From the NCBI RefSeq assembly GCF_037646455.1, contig NZ_JBBIXN010000005.1:315554-379553 (forward strand): DNA of 64,000 nt. The letters are read 5' to 3'. Positions 34,697-44,275 of this stretch are shown in pieces. A program made the position numbers and the translations under genes. The notes below the pieces were generated by a model, which was given only the letters and a program-made list of their open reading frames with translations, did no database searches and was not told the DNA's origin. Source of the stretch: Draconibacterium mangrovi_A (GTDB lineage Bacteria > Bacteroidota > Bacteroidia > Bacteroidales > Prolixibacteraceae). How positions within the stretch are numbered: position 1 is the first letter of the stretch; each line of letters opens with the position of its first letter.

Positions 34697-35947
34697 ATGG
34701 CAAAGTTTAAAAACAAATATATTATACTGGTTGCAGGGGTACTGCTTCTTGCTGTTGCGGGAGTTTTTATCGCGAAAAAATTTATCGTGAATGAGAATAT
34801 CTACACGGTTCACTCGGGCTCGTTCGAACTGGCTCTAAGTACCAAAGGTGAAATTCAGGGGAAGAATGCAGTGCTAATTAATATGCCCGATATACTTCGG
34901 AAAAGAGAACTTCGGCTTTATCAACTTCAGATAAAGGACCTGATTGCAGAAGGAACAGTAGTAAAAAAAGGCGACTGGGTAGCTACCCTCGATGCCGCGA
35001 CCATTACCCAGCAAATACAAAGAAATAGTCAGGACCTGGAACAGGCCAGAGCAGAACTTAAAGACGCACAAATCGATTCCACCATTCAACTGACTAATCT
35101 TCGCGAAGAACTGGAAGAATTTAATTACGACCTGGAGTACAAAAAACTGGAGTTGGAACAGTCGAAATACGAATCGACAGCCTATCAGCGTAAAAAACAA
35201 ACGGAGTACAACAAAACACTCCGGATGATGGAACAAAAAAGACGCGACCTGGAATTAACCCGGCTAAATCTGAAAACGAGAATTCAACGTATTGAGGCCA
35301 GGTTCGATCGTTATTCGAGGCACGACCAGATGCTGAAAGAAGGAATGGTTGCGTGTCGGGTGATGGCACCTAAAGACGGCATCATTCTTTATGCAAAACG
35401 CTGGAACGGCACTAAACTTCAGGTTGGTGACAACGTGGATATTTGGAGGCCGGCAATTGCAACCCTTCCCGATATGTCGGTACTGGTTTCGGAAACTTAT
35501 GTGCAGGAAATCGACATCACAAAAATTGCACTTGGCGATTCTGTTCTGATTACCATCGATGCGCTACCCGATAAACAATATACCGGAGTGATATCGAAAA
35601 TTGCCAACATTGGCCAGGAATTGGCAGGTTACGACACCAAAGTATTCAGAGTGTTGATCGACCTTGACAAAAAAGACGATGCCATTAAACCAGCAATGAC
35701 CACTGACAATAAAATCATTTTGAAAAAGCTGGACGATACCATCAAAATTCCGCGTGAATATCTTTTGGGAGACAGCAAAACAAATTATGTGCTCATCAAG
35801 AAAGAAGGTAAAATCTGGAAAAAAGAGGTAGTCCCCGGGTATGACAATGACAACGAAGTTACAATCGTTTCTGGCCTCGACGAGAAGGATAAAATATACA
35901 CTATCGTGCCAGCCGACCTTGACAGCATTCCTTTTTATAAGGGGTAA
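34697..35947 (+). CDS. Periplasmic adaptor (HlyD/MacA-like), second adaptor of the efflux operon
   Basis: 416-aa paralogue of the adaptor at 30430. One N-terminal anchor (residues about 8-26) precedes a lipoyl-type domain and a coiled-coil hairpin (about residues 95-215, e.g. NSQDLEQARAELKDAQIDS). The barrel domain has TLPDMSVLV, EIDIT, IDALPDKQ, ANIGQ, DTKVF and KPAMTT at matching places. It lacks the long Lys-rich C-terminal tail of its partner. Last gene of the operon, 10 nt after the TolC-like gene, followed by a strong bidirectional terminator. Two adaptors may form a mixed hexamer or serve different permeases (inference). Confidence 0.85.
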   Translation: MAKFKNKYIILVAGVLLLAVAGVFIAKKFIVNENIYTVHSGSFELALSTKGEIQGKNAVLINMPDILRKRELRLYQLQIKDLIAEGTVVKKGDWVATLDAATITQQIQRNSQDLEQARAELKDAQIDSTIQLTNLREELEEFNYDLEYKKLELEQSKYESTAYQRKKQTEYNKTLRMMEQKRRDLELTRLNLKTRIQRIEARFDRYSRHDQMLKEGMVACRVMAPKDGIILYAKRWNGTKLQVGDNVDIWRPAIATLPDMSVLVSETYVQEIDITKIALGDSVLITIDALPDKQYTGVISKIANIGQELAGYDTKVFRVLIDLDKKDDAIKPAMTTDNKIILKKLDDTIKIPREYLLGDSKTNYVLIKKEGKIWKKEVVPGYDNDNEVTIVSGLDEKDKIYTIVPADLDSIPFYKG

Positions 35948-35964
35948 AACAGAATCCAAAGACT

Positions 35965-35998
35965 AAAAAAGCGGGCTGAAAATTCAACCCGCTTTTTT
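35965..35998. terminator. Bidirectional rho-independent terminator
   Basis: GCGGG (35971-35975) - C - TGAA / TTCA - A - CCCGC (35988-35992), flanked by A6 on the left and T6 on the right. It works in both directions: for the efflux operon on the plus strand and for susCD on the minus strand. Confidence 0.9.
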
Positions 35999-36025
35999 CT
36001 ATACAAAAATCTTAATGATCCGGAA

Positions 36026-37609
36026 TTAGTTCTGAACCATATTGGGATTGGCGTCGATCTCTCTTTGAGGGATCTGGAACAGCCAGTCATCGTTTTCACT
36101 TGGTTTGGCTTGTTTGAAGCCATCCAGGTATAGGTCGGGGCTGGCACCTGAATTTGTCAAATCAAGTTCTTCGTCATTTCTCAGCATATCAAAACGGCGA
36201 TGTCCTTCCAGGAACAATTCGATCCTTCTTTGAACTAAAATTTCATCAACAAGAGCTTGTCCGGTATTGGTTGATTTTGTGTATCCGGCATCCCTTTCAG
36301 AAACGAGCTCAAACAATACATCCTGAGCCGCCCCATCCTGATTCTGACGAGCAAGGGCCTCTGCTTCAATTAAATACATTTCAGAAGCTCTCATATGCAA
36401 TACATCCATAGGAGAAATAGTTGGGCCATCAGACTGCAATAACTTAATATGCAGGTAAGGAACCATATTGTGATTACCCGAATTATTTATAATATCCCGG
36501 TATTCATCAACTGCAGCATCGTATTCCTCTTCGCTGGCATATCTTCCGGCATTCTCACCTTTATCCCAGTCGTCGAAAGTACTTGGACAATCTTTCAGAA
36601 AAAGATCCTTACGATAATCTGTATCCGAAATCATATCATACAACTCGTGGTTTATGAATTTAGGATTACTCCTGTTCTGCGAACCGTTAAAGTTGTTTGA
36701 TGTATAATAGAAGTACGACCAGTAATAAGCTGTTTGGTCCTGAATCATTTTAGATCCCCACATCCATTCCGGATTGTCAACAGAGTTAAAACCTGATTTA
36801 TATTCAGCCTCATCCATTAAAGTATAACCCTGACGAGCTTCATTGGCAAATTTTGCAGCATTTGACCAATCGCCAATGGTTAAATAAACTCTTGCTGCAA
36901 CGCCTTTAGCAACATCCACATTCAAATGCGAGATATTAGGTCGGTCAGAAGCATTGGCAAAATGTGATATTGCGGTGCCAAGATCAGCTGTGATCTGGTC
37001 ATAAACTTCTTGTACAGTATTACGAGCCAAACCTTCGTATGGAGGTTCTGTAGCAAGCATAATCGGCACACCCGGATCGGAAGAAGGATTGCCAATCATA
37101 TATGGCTTGGCAAAAAAGCGAACCAGGTTAAAATGTGCCCAGGCCCGATAGGTGTATGCCTGACCTAATACATTATTCAGATCATCGGACTCTTGCAAAT
37201 CGGCGGCAGCGTTTATAATATTGTTTGCCGATCCAATTACGTTGTAATAAAACCACCATGGATATGTTACATCGTTCGAGGTAGCCTGAGTATGTGAGTT
37301 CCATTGCAGAAAACTCCTGAACCAACCATTACCTGTACTTGAATGCAAGGCATCGCTGGCTCCGTATTCTGCCGCAGGTATCATATATTCCTGACCGGCA
37401 TAATAGCGCACAATATTTGGATTTTGTGCGTAAAGGGTACGATGAATACCATTAATGGCCAGCATCATGTTATCGGTCGATCCCAGGGCAATTTCAGTAG
37501 AAACCGAATCTGTAGGAACGGTTTGCAAAAAGTCTTCGCTACATGAACTTAAGCCCAGTGCAAATGCAAAAACCATCGAGAATGTTAAAATTTTATATTT
37601 TGTCTTCAT
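36026..37609 (-). CDS. SusD/RagB-family surface lipoprotein
   Basis: Glycan- or nutrient-binding lipoprotein of 527 aa that caps its SusC partner at the cell surface. A lipoprotein signal ends G-L-S-S-C near residue 23, followed by S-E-D-F-L-Q-T-V-P, the usual SusD start. The TPR-like helical core contains AQGYMYRAWAHFNLVRFF-type sequence (here QAYTYRAWAHFNLVRFFAKP) and the C-terminus includes EILVQRRIELFLEGHRRFDM and the final QIPQREIDANPNM, both typical of the family. Lies 22 nt after susC on the same strand. No glycoside hydrolase, sulfatase or regulator is adjacent, so the ligand is unknown. Confidence 0.93.
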   Translation of the reverse strand: MKTKYKILTFSMVFAFALGLSSCSEDFLQTVPTDSVSTEIALGSTDNMMLAINGIHRTLYAQNPNIVRYYAGQEYMIPAAEYGASDALHSSTGNGWFRSFLQWNSHTQATSNDVTYPWWFYYNVIGSANNIINAAADLQESDDLNNVLGQAYTYRAWAHFNLVRFFAKPYMIGNPSSDPGVPIMLATEPPYEGLARNTVQEVYDQITADLGTAISHFANASDRPNISHLNVDVAKGVAARVYLTIGDWSNAAKFANEARQGYTLMDEAEYKSGFNSVDNPEWMWGSKMIQDQTAYYWSYFYYTSNNFNGSQNRSNPKFINHELYDMISDTDYRKDLFLKDCPSTFDDWDKGENAGRYASEEEYDAAVDEYRDIINNSGNHNMVPYLHIKLLQSDGPTISPMDVLHMRASEMYLIEAEALARQNQDGAAQDVLFELVSERDAGYTKSTNTGQALVDEILVQRRIELFLEGHRRFDMLRNDEELDLTNSGASPDLYLDGFKQAKPSENDDWLFQIPQREIDANPNMVQN

Positions 37610-37631
37610 TGTAGTATACTTTTTCTAATGA

Positions 37632-40600
37632 TTAAAATTGCAAGTTAAAGCCTAACATGAATGATCTGCTCGGATTGTATGCAAATTCGCTTTGTGTTCC
37701 GGAAAAATTATAAGTTGGATTCATTCCTTTTCTTGCAGTAAACAAGTAAAGGTTCTCTCCGGTTACAAAAACACTTAAACGCCCAACACCCAAACTTTCC
37801 AACGTTTGACTTGAGAATTCGTAGCTCAGTGTCACATTTCTGATATTCAAATAATCAGAAGAAATTAGGAAATAATCAGAAGTGGCATATAAATTAGAGT
37901 TGGCATATTGCAAACGTGGAAGTTCGGTTACATCACCCGGATTCATCCATGAATTTTTCACATCCGGATGGTACGACTCACCAACATTAAGCGAGCTAAG
38001 CATACCCTGGTAAACACCATCGATCATTTCACCACCCAATGAGTATGTGAACAACGCACTCAAGGTGAATCCTTTGTACGTGAATTCATTACCAATTGAT
38101 CCCTGCAATTTTGGAAAAGCGGAAGCACCAACGTATCCATAATTGGCTTCATCGGCATCTTTAGTCAATACAGGATCGCCGTTTTCGTCGTAAGCCAACT
38201 GTGTCTCTCCAGTCAGTTCACCATTTTCGTCTTCAACATCTTCCCAAACATGGAATCGGGTCGCACCGTCATCCGGATCGATGTCGTAATATTTTCTCAG
38301 CCAGAAATCATAGATCGAATGTCCCTCGGACCATTTCTTAGTTCCGTTCACAAACGGTTCCGGGATTGAAGTAATTTCATTTTGGTTAGTCGATCCCATT
38401 AAACTAAGATTCCACCTGAAATTACTGGTTCGAACCACATCGCCATTAAGATTGATTTCCAGTCCTCTGTTATACATTGACGCAATATTTCGAGGTTGCT
38501 CCATCAGTCCCATCGTAGGAGGTAAGGGCATGCTATAAAGCAAATCATCCGATTTACGATTATACCATTCAATGCTACCGCTCATTCTATCGAACAATGC
38601 AAAGTCGACAGCAACATCAAAGGTTTTATTCACCTCCCAGGTAAGTTCGGTATTACCAACAGTAGACCAGCGGATTCCAGGCTCCTCGGCATTCGGATAG
38701 GTTTCGTAAAGCGCCTGGTAACCGTATGATCCAATATTGTCGTTACCTACCTCACCGTACGATGCTCTCAGTTTCAAGCTATTTACCCAGGCGGTTCCGG
38801 CCATAAACTGTTCCTGATCAATTCTCCAACTTCCACCTACAGAGAAGAAATTACCCCACCTTACATCTTTATGAAAAGCGGAAGACCCATCTCTACGATA
38901 AGATCCTTCGATGTAGTATTTATCCATGTAATTGTATTTCAACCTTGCAAAGTAACCTTCAACGGTTTTATCAGTCGTGTAACTGGTGTTGGTTGAAGTA
39001 TTAACAAAGTTGTTTAACTCGTAAATACCACTTACGATAAACTGGTTTTTAAAACCCCTTTGATAGGTGTATTCTCTTTTGTAAGATTCGTGACCTACCA
39101 AAACGCTAACATTATGTACCTCATTAAATGTCCTTTCGTACTGGACCAGTTGGTTGAGGTTGACTGTAGTCCTTGTATACCTCGATACATCCATCCTTCC
39201 GGTTGGTGCTCCATCGCCAATCTCTGCGTTCTCAAAACCTTTATACTGATAATTTTGAATATCAACACCTGCGTTAAAAGTTGCAGTAAGTCCATCCATC
39301 AGTGTGAACCTGGCAAAGGATCTGTTTCCAACATTGTTTCGTTTGTAATCGTCGCTGTTCCAGTTTAATTCAGCAATGGCATTCCTACCCGCATTAATCG
39401 GTCTTGAATATTCACCACCGTCATCGTATTGTTTTTCACCTGCTCCATCCAGGATATAATCTCCAGTTGCCTGGTCAACCAAATAAACAGGATAGATAGG
39501 AGGAGTCATCCTGGCATTACGCCATGGATTGGCATAGGTCGCTGAGTTGGAGGAACCTATGTCGCTTTTAATAATAGAACCACTTAGGTTTGTTCCGATC
39601 TCTAACCAATCATTAACATCAAAATCAATAGCTAATCTGGTATTGTAACGTTCGTAATCAGATTTGATTACATATCCTCTTTCGTCCAAATATCCCATAG
39701 AAAAGAAGTAGCTCGTTTTTTCACTACCACCGGTCAGGCTTAAATCGTAGTTTTGCCGGTATCCCTGTTGTTTGGCAGCATCATACCAATCCACATCAGG
39801 GAAGCTTGCCACTGCATTTGGATTGATTTTTCCATCCGATCCAACAATCTGGTCGTTAGGAATTCCAACAAAAGGATTATACCTCAGCTGCTGATAAATA
39901 TTCTCGTAGGCATACGCTCTGGCCTCGGCGATGGAGTTATCGTTATCAGAGTTGAATCTTGACTGTGCAAAAGCCTCTGCTTGCAATTCGTAGTAATCGT
40001 AAGCATCCACCTCTTCGTAATAAGGAAGTGCCTGATTAATAACACCAGCCTGAGCTTTAAGATTTACTTTCAAGCTTTCGGTACCTTTCGTACCTCTTTT
40101 TGTGGTAATGATGATCACACCATTTGCTGCACGAGAACCGTAAAGAGCTGTTGATGAGGCATCCTTAAGCACTGTCATCGAAGAAATATCGCCGGGGTTA
40201 ATACTGGAAATATTTCCTTCATACTGAATACCGTCAAGAATGATCAGTGGATCTGCCGACGTGTTTAAGGTTCCAACTCCCCTGATACGAATTCCCGGTG
40301 AACTTCCGGGTTGCCCGGAACCTGCGGTAGTTTGAACACCTGTTGTAGATCCTGTAAGAATCTGAGCAACATTGGATACAGAACGTGATTCAATTTGTTG
40401 CTCTCCAATGACCGCAGCTGATCCGGTTAATGATTCTTTTTTAGCAGTACCATAAGCCACTACCATAACCTCATCCAAACCAAGTACATCAGGTTCCATT
40501 ACGGCATTTACAACGTTGCCTTCCACAGGAACCTCTAAGGTTTTAAGTCCCACAAAAGAAAAGATGAACACCTCAACATCCTCAGGAACCTGCAGTTCGT

Positions 40601-40781
40601 AGTAACCATCAATATTGGTGATGGTACCAATTGTCGTTCCTTTTACGAGCACAGATACGCCAGGAATGGATGTACCATCATCGGCACTTGTAACCGTTCC
40701 CGTAACCTTTTTTGTCTGTGCATCTGCAAATTGTACCCCAATAAAAAGGGCGCAGAAAATCAGCAATGCAAGTTTTTTCAT
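37632..40781 (-). CDS. SusC/RagA-family TonB-dependent outer-membrane transporter
   Basis: 1049-aa outer-membrane transporter. The signal peptide ends in F-A-D-A-Q. Residues about 22-115 form the carboxypeptidase-D-like regulatory domain (VTGTVTSADDGTSIPGVSVL ... YYELQVPEDV), followed by the plug with DEVMVVAYGT (the common SusC junction), TGSAAVIGEQQIESR, and the RIRGVGTLNTSADPLIILDG plug core. The remaining 800 residues are the beta-barrel, ending in a strand with terminal Phe. It is cotranscribed with susD. The upstream region is about 380 bp, AT-rich, with a possible -7 element (TAAATTTG at 41109-41102) far from the ATG, implying a long leader. Confidence 0.94.
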   Translation of the reverse strand: MKKLALLIFCALFIGVQFADAQTKKVTGTVTSADDGTSIPGVSVLVKGTTIGTITNIDGYYELQVPEDVEVFIFSFVGLKTLEVPVEGNVVNAVMEPDVLGLDEVMVVAYGTAKKESLTGSAAVIGEQQIESRSVSNVAQILTGSTTGVQTTAGSGQPGSSPGIRIRGVGTLNTSADPLIILDGIQYEGNISSINPGDISSMTVLKDASSTALYGSRAANGVIIITTKRGTKGTESLKVNLKAQAGVINQALPYYEEVDAYDYYELQAEAFAQSRFNSDNDNSIAEARAYAYENIYQQLRYNPFVGIPNDQIVGSDGKINPNAVASFPDVDWYDAAKQQGYRQNYDLSLTGGSEKTSYFFSMGYLDERGYVIKSDYERYNTRLAIDFDVNDWLEIGTNLSGSIIKSDIGSSNSATYANPWRNARMTPPIYPVYLVDQATGDYILDGAGEKQYDDGGEYSRPINAGRNAIAELNWNSDDYKRNNVGNRSFARFTLMDGLTATFNAGVDIQNYQYKGFENAEIGDGAPTGRMDVSRYTRTTVNLNQLVQYERTFNEVHNVSVLVGHESYKREYTYQRGFKNQFIVSGIYELNNFVNTSTNTSYTTDKTVEGYFARLKYNYMDKYYIEGSYRRDGSSAFHKDVRWGNFFSVGGSWRIDQEQFMAGTAWVNSLKLRASYGEVGNDNIGSYGYQALYETYPNAEEPGIRWSTVGNTELTWEVNKTFDVAVDFALFDRMSGSIEWYNRKSDDLLYSMPLPPTMGLMEQPRNIASMYNRGLEINLNGDVVRTSNFRWNLSLMGSTNQNEITSIPEPFVNGTKKWSEGHSIYDFWLRKYYDIDPDDGATRFHVWEDVEDENGELTGETQLAYDENGDPVLTKDADEANYGYVGASAFPKLQGSIGNEFTYKGFTLSALFTYSLGGEMIDGVYQGMLSSLNVGESYHPDVKNSWMNPGDVTELPRLQYANSNLYATSDYFLISSDYLNIRNVTLSYEFSSQTLESLGVGRLSVFVTGENLYLFTARKGMNPTYNFSGTQSEFAYNPSRSFMLGFNLQF

Positions 40782-41163
40782 AGATTAATTTTTAAAATGA
40801 TATAACATGGTAATTTAATGTGCTTCCATTTAAACCTGAAAATTGCCAGGATTTTAATGGCCGCGGTATCAATATTTGCAGTAACATTTTTATCAAACAG
40901 CAACAATTTGAGTTATTTCTAACTTCAAGTTATAGTAACTAGCACTACCCTTTAATTTCTTCAAGAGTTGACAATTTATACAAATTTTAACAAACCAACA
41001 TAAAATCCTTAATAAAGTTTAAAATTAGTCTGCGAGTGTCATATTAATTACACTTTTAATGTCAAATAAATCGGGAATAAACCTACTTAGTGTGAAATTG
41101 ACAAATTTAACATTTCGCCAAACAAATAAATAAGTCTTTTATTTGCACTTTAATGCCATAATA
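40782..41163. other. AT-rich intergenic region between susC and the ATP-grasp-like gene
   Basis: About 380 bp without a supported gene. The only exact -7 match on the susC strand is TAAATTTG at 41109-41102, predicting a leader of about 320 nt. No known riboswitch, tRNA or repeat was recognised. Confidence 0.5.
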
Positions 41164-42390
41164 TTGAAAAAAGCTGCCGACATCTATCTTTTTAATCCCA
41201 CATGCGAATATGCAATTGCCAATGGAACAGCTTCGTGGCAGGCTAATCGCTTGTTGCAAAAAATGGAAAGCGACCTTGCCACTCTTCCTATGTTTCTTGC
41301 GGATCATGCTGATCATATATTAGTTGAAGAACTGCCATCCGAAAGTTTCCTGAAGAGCCTGGAGCAACTGCACTTCATCCCTCCAAAGTTTATAAAGAAA
41401 AAAGAAGCGCTTGCAAGTAAAAAATACATCGACACAGCACATAACAGGCTAAAACCATGGGGGTGGAGTCCGGCGGCCCATAAAATACTGGAGCCGCTAA
41501 AAAAGAATTGTTCAAGCAGATTTAAAAATTCACCGGTGTATGAATGGAAGGCAGAACACAGAGCATTCTATTCCAAAAAATTCGGTCGCGAGATCCTTGG
41601 TCAATTACTGGAAAAGTATCCTGACAACACCTTTATCAACCAAAACCATACTGCCCGAATATGCACTACAAAAACGGAGATAGAAGCCTGTTTGCAGGAG
41701 TGGAGTAATTTAATGGCAAAAGCTCCCTGGAGCAGTTCGGGCCGGGGATTACAGCGCATTAGCAAAACACCGGTACATGAAAAAGTGTGGGAAAAACTGC
41801 TCGGGATTGTAAACGATCAGGGTTACGCCATTGTGGAGCCTTTACTCAACAAACAACTCGACATTGCTTTTCAGTTTCAGATCGTAGAAGGGAAAGTATC
41901 GTTTCTTGGCATCAGTAATTTTTCAACCGATTCGAAAGGACAATACCAGGGTAATCACCTGAACGGCTTACCCGATTCGATAGATGCCGGAGTGCGTGAA
42001 TTTGCACAAACTTTGCCAGATAAAATTATTGAACCTTTGTTGTACACACTCGAAAATAGTGAACTGCCCAAAAATTACGAAGGGAACCTTGGTGTAGATG
42101 CGTTGGTGTATAAAAACAATGAAGGCAGACTTCTTGTAAATCCTTGTCTCGAGATTAACCTCAGGCAAAACATGGGGCTTTTGTCGCTTCACCTCGAACA
42201 TTTCCTTGTTCCCGGAAAGAAAGGAATATTCAGAACCTGGTACGGAGGAGGTAAAAGTTACCTGCAGTTTAAAGAACATATGCAAAAGAAACATCCGCTC
42301 GTACTTCAAGATTCCAGAATAAAATCGGGTTTTCTGTCACTAACCGATGCACAGAGCGACACCAAATTCGGGGCCTACCTTTGGGTTTAA
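41164..42390 (+). CDS. Conserved Bacteroidota protein with ATP-grasp-like fold, TTG start
   Basis: Uncharacterised protein of about 408 aa. The start appears to be TTG 41164 (M-K-K-A-A-D-I-Y-L-F-N-P): no ATG is in frame before residue 40, and the segment IYLFNPTCEYAIANG resembles the very start of homologues as I remember them. The second half looks like ATP-grasp: KAPWSSSGRGLQ (ATP-binding loop), IVEPLLNKQLDIAFQF, GNLGVDALVY, and LLVNPCLEINLRQNMG with the Glu and Asn that would bind metal. Substrate and product unknown. It stands alone, divergent from susC, with PPK2 76 nt downstream. Confidence is in the gene and fold, not a role. Confidence 0.7.
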   Translation: MKKAADIYLFNPTCEYAIANGTASWQANRLLQKMESDLATLPMFLADHADHILVEELPSESFLKSLEQLHFIPPKFIKKKEALASKKYIDTAHNRLKPWGWSPAAHKILEPLKKNCSSRFKNSPVYEWKAEHRAFYSKKFGREILGQLLEKYPDNTFINQNHTARICTTKTEIEACLQEWSNLMAKAPWSSSGRGLQRISKTPVHEKVWEKLLGIVNDQGYAIVEPLLNKQLDIAFQFQIVEGKVSFLGISNFSTDSKGQYQGNHLNGLPDSIDAGVREFAQTLPDKIIEPLLYTLENSELPKNYEGNLGVDALVYKNNEGRLLVNPCLEINLRQNMGLLSLHLEHFLVPGKKGIFRTWYGGGKSYLQFKEHMQKKHPLVLQDSRIKSGFLSLTDAQSDTKFGAYLWV

Positions 42391-42452
42391 ACGACAATTT
42401 TCTAAAATAAATCTAACGATTTTTTCTGATTCTGCTTTTGATTGATTTTTAC

Positions 42453-42460
42453 TACCTTTA
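42453..42460 (+). promoter_or_regulatory. -7-like element (TACCTTTA) ending 6 nt before the PPK2 ATG
   Basis: One mismatch to the consensus at the last base. It predicts a leader of only a few nucleotides for the gene at 42467. No -33 TTG at normal spacing. Confidence 0.35.
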
Positions 42461-42466
42461 AATGGC

Positions 42467-43288
42467 ATGCAAATACCATCGGATATGGAAACACCAAAAC
42501 CCGGCCGTACAAAAAAACTCAACAAGAAATTTTACGAAGGTGAACTCAAAAAGCTCCAGGTTGAACTGGTAAAACTCCAGGAATGGATTAAAGTAAATAA
42601 ATTAAAAGTGGTGGTAATTTTCGAAGGCCGCGATGCTGCTGGAAAAGGTGGAACAATTGCACGGATTACGCAATACCTAAATCCCAGAATCTGTAAAGTA
42701 GTTGCACTCGGAACACCCACCGAACGCGAAAAGACACAGTGGTATTTTCAACGCTATGCGCCACATCTTCCGGCTGCCGGCGAAATGGTACTTTTCGACC
42801 GCAGCTGGTATAACCGGGCCGGTGTAGAGAAAGTGATGGGATTTTGTACCAACGATGAATACTGGGAGTTTCTGCGCTCGTGCCCAAATTTTGAGCGCAT
42901 GCTGATCCGATCGGGAATTATCCTGATAAAATACTGGTTTTCGGTGAGCCAGGAGGAGCAGGAAAAAAGATTTCGTTCGCGCATTGACGACCCGACAAAA
43001 CGCTGGAAACTCAGTCCGATGGACATGAAATCGATGGAACTTTTTGTGGAATATTCAAAAGCCAAAGACGAAATGTTTGCCTACACCGACACCAAGATAA
43101 GTCCATGGTTTGTAGTAGAATCCGACGATAAAAAACGGGCACGACTGAACTGCATTCACCACCTGCTATCGATGATCCCGTATAAAGAACTAGAACACCA
43201 ACCCATTGAATTGCCTGAGCGAAAAGAAAATAAAGGCTATGTTCGTCCGCCTATCGAAGAGATGACTTTTGTTCCTTCGGTGTACTAA
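42467..43288 (+). CDS. Polyphosphate kinase 2 (PPK2)
   Basis: Transfers phosphate between polyphosphate and nucleotides. 273 aa, the size of a one-domain PPK2. Walker A: GRDAAGKGGTIARI (residues about 51-64); the polyphosphate lid and Walker B follow as LFDRSWYNRAGVEKVMGFC. The ending EKRFRSRIDDPTKRWKLSPMD is typical of the family. Whether it prefers GDP, ADP or AMP cannot be told. The stop overlaps that of the convergent DUF1338 gene by 4 nt (43285-43288), and no terminator hairpin lies between. Confidence 0.93.
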   Translation: MQIPSDMETPKPGRTKKLNKKFYEGELKKLQVELVKLQEWIKVNKLKVVVIFEGRDAAGKGGTIARITQYLNPRICKVVALGTPTEREKTQWYFQRYAPHLPAAGEMVLFDRSWYNRAGVEKVMGFCTNDEYWEFLRSCPNFERMLIRSGIILIKYWFSVSQEEQEKRFRSRIDDPTKRWKLSPMDMKSMELFVEYSKAKDEMFAYTDTKISPWFVVESDDKKRARLNCIHHLLSMIPYKELEHQPIELPERKENKGYVRPPIEEMTFVPSVY

Positions 43289-44208
43289 TTGTCGCGGGTA
43301 CGCGTCATATCAAAAAGGTGGGCAGCCTGTTCACCTAAAAAGCCCGAAAACAATTTTTCCTGACCGTTTTCAGATATGAAGTTACGTTGTGCCAGTTCGT
43401 AGTAAGCGTAGGTCCAGCTCATCTTTTCCAAACCATCGTCACCAATCACTTCTACATCCTCTTTTACAGCCAGAGTTGCCGATTGTTGTAATTTACTTCC
43501 ATTTTCTCCTTCGATTTGATCTTTCATGGGTACTCCTGCTTCTGACATTGCCTTGCAGGTAGATTCCAAATCGGGCCATTCATCTACATTCTGGTCATTA
43601 ATAAAGGCCGTAAAATGATTCACTGAGTTTCCGTGCAGCAATACCCAGGCAGCATACTGTGACACATCGTTTATTTTTAACACCAACTGCTTATCCGGTG
43701 TTTTCCAAGGTCTTCTGAAATACTGCGCCAAATCGATCACAAGTGCTTCGGCAGCTACCCTTGGAATATGACCATCGGATTTGAGCATCGACAACAGCTC
43801 GAGGCTTTGATCGGAAATCAAATATGGCGTATCCACAACTGCCTGGTGAATCTCGGTTTGTGCCCACGATGGCAATTGCTCCACTTCAAGCTGGCTCACA
43901 AATATTTTTGGGAATGTGCCGTCGGGATGTTCAAAATGAACGGCATTCAGTTTCTTCTTTTTGAATACGTACTTGCCAAGCGGCTTATAGTCAAAGAAAT
44001 TCAGCACATGTTTAATCGCTCTTATTCCTTCGGGCTGTTCCCCCGTATGTGTATTAAAGGTTCGGAAAGCAATATGATCATTTACTACTTTTCCTCCTTT
44101 TGATGTAACCAGGTCGGAATATGTTTTGGCGTATGGAACCCGGCTCAAATAGGCTTCCCATAATCGGTCGAGAAGTAGAGCCGTAACTTTATTTGTTGAA
44201 AGTCTCAT
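43285..44208 (-). CDS. DUF1338 family protein (HglS-like 2-oxoadipate dioxygenase/decarboxylase)
   Basis: 307 aa. DUF1338 members related to HglS/YdcJ are Fe(II) enzymes that convert 2-oxoadipate to D-2-hydroxyglutarate in lysine breakdown. Visible features: NDHIAFRTF near residue 42 (first metal His), NAVHFEHPDG, VNHFTAFIND (second metal His) and Glu residues in the C-terminal FISENGQEKLFSGFLGEQAA. The family assignment rests on these blocks and the overall length. A KamA-family enzyme, another lysine-related family, is encoded 2 kb upstream, but the two are not in one operon. Its stop codon interlocks with that of PPK2. Confidence 0.78.
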   Translation of the reverse strand: MRLSTNKVTALLLDRLWEAYLSRVPYAKTYSDLVTSKGGKVVNDHIAFRTFNTHTGEQPEGIRAIKHVLNFFDYKPLGKYVFKKKKLNAVHFEHPDGTFPKIFVSQLEVEQLPSWAQTEIHQAVVDTPYLISDQSLELLSMLKSDGHIPRVAAEALVIDLAQYFRRPWKTPDKQLVLKINDVSQYAAWVLLHGNSVNHFTAFINDQNVDEWPDLESTCKAMSEAGVPMKDQIEGENGSKLQQSATLAVKEDVEVIGDDGLEKMSWTYAYYELAQRNFISENGQEKLFSGFLGEQAAHLFDMTRTRDN

Positions 44209-44275
44209 CAGTTGCTTTTTAAGTTAATCTTACTTTGTCATTCAGTCGGGTCATCCGGCTAACTATTCAGTCTTG

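Noticed and set aside
36026..40781. SusCD with GH31 and PL9 as one polysaccharide utilisation locus
   Set aside because: The lyase and GH31 genes are 7-19 kb away, separated by unrelated genes, and have their own promoters.
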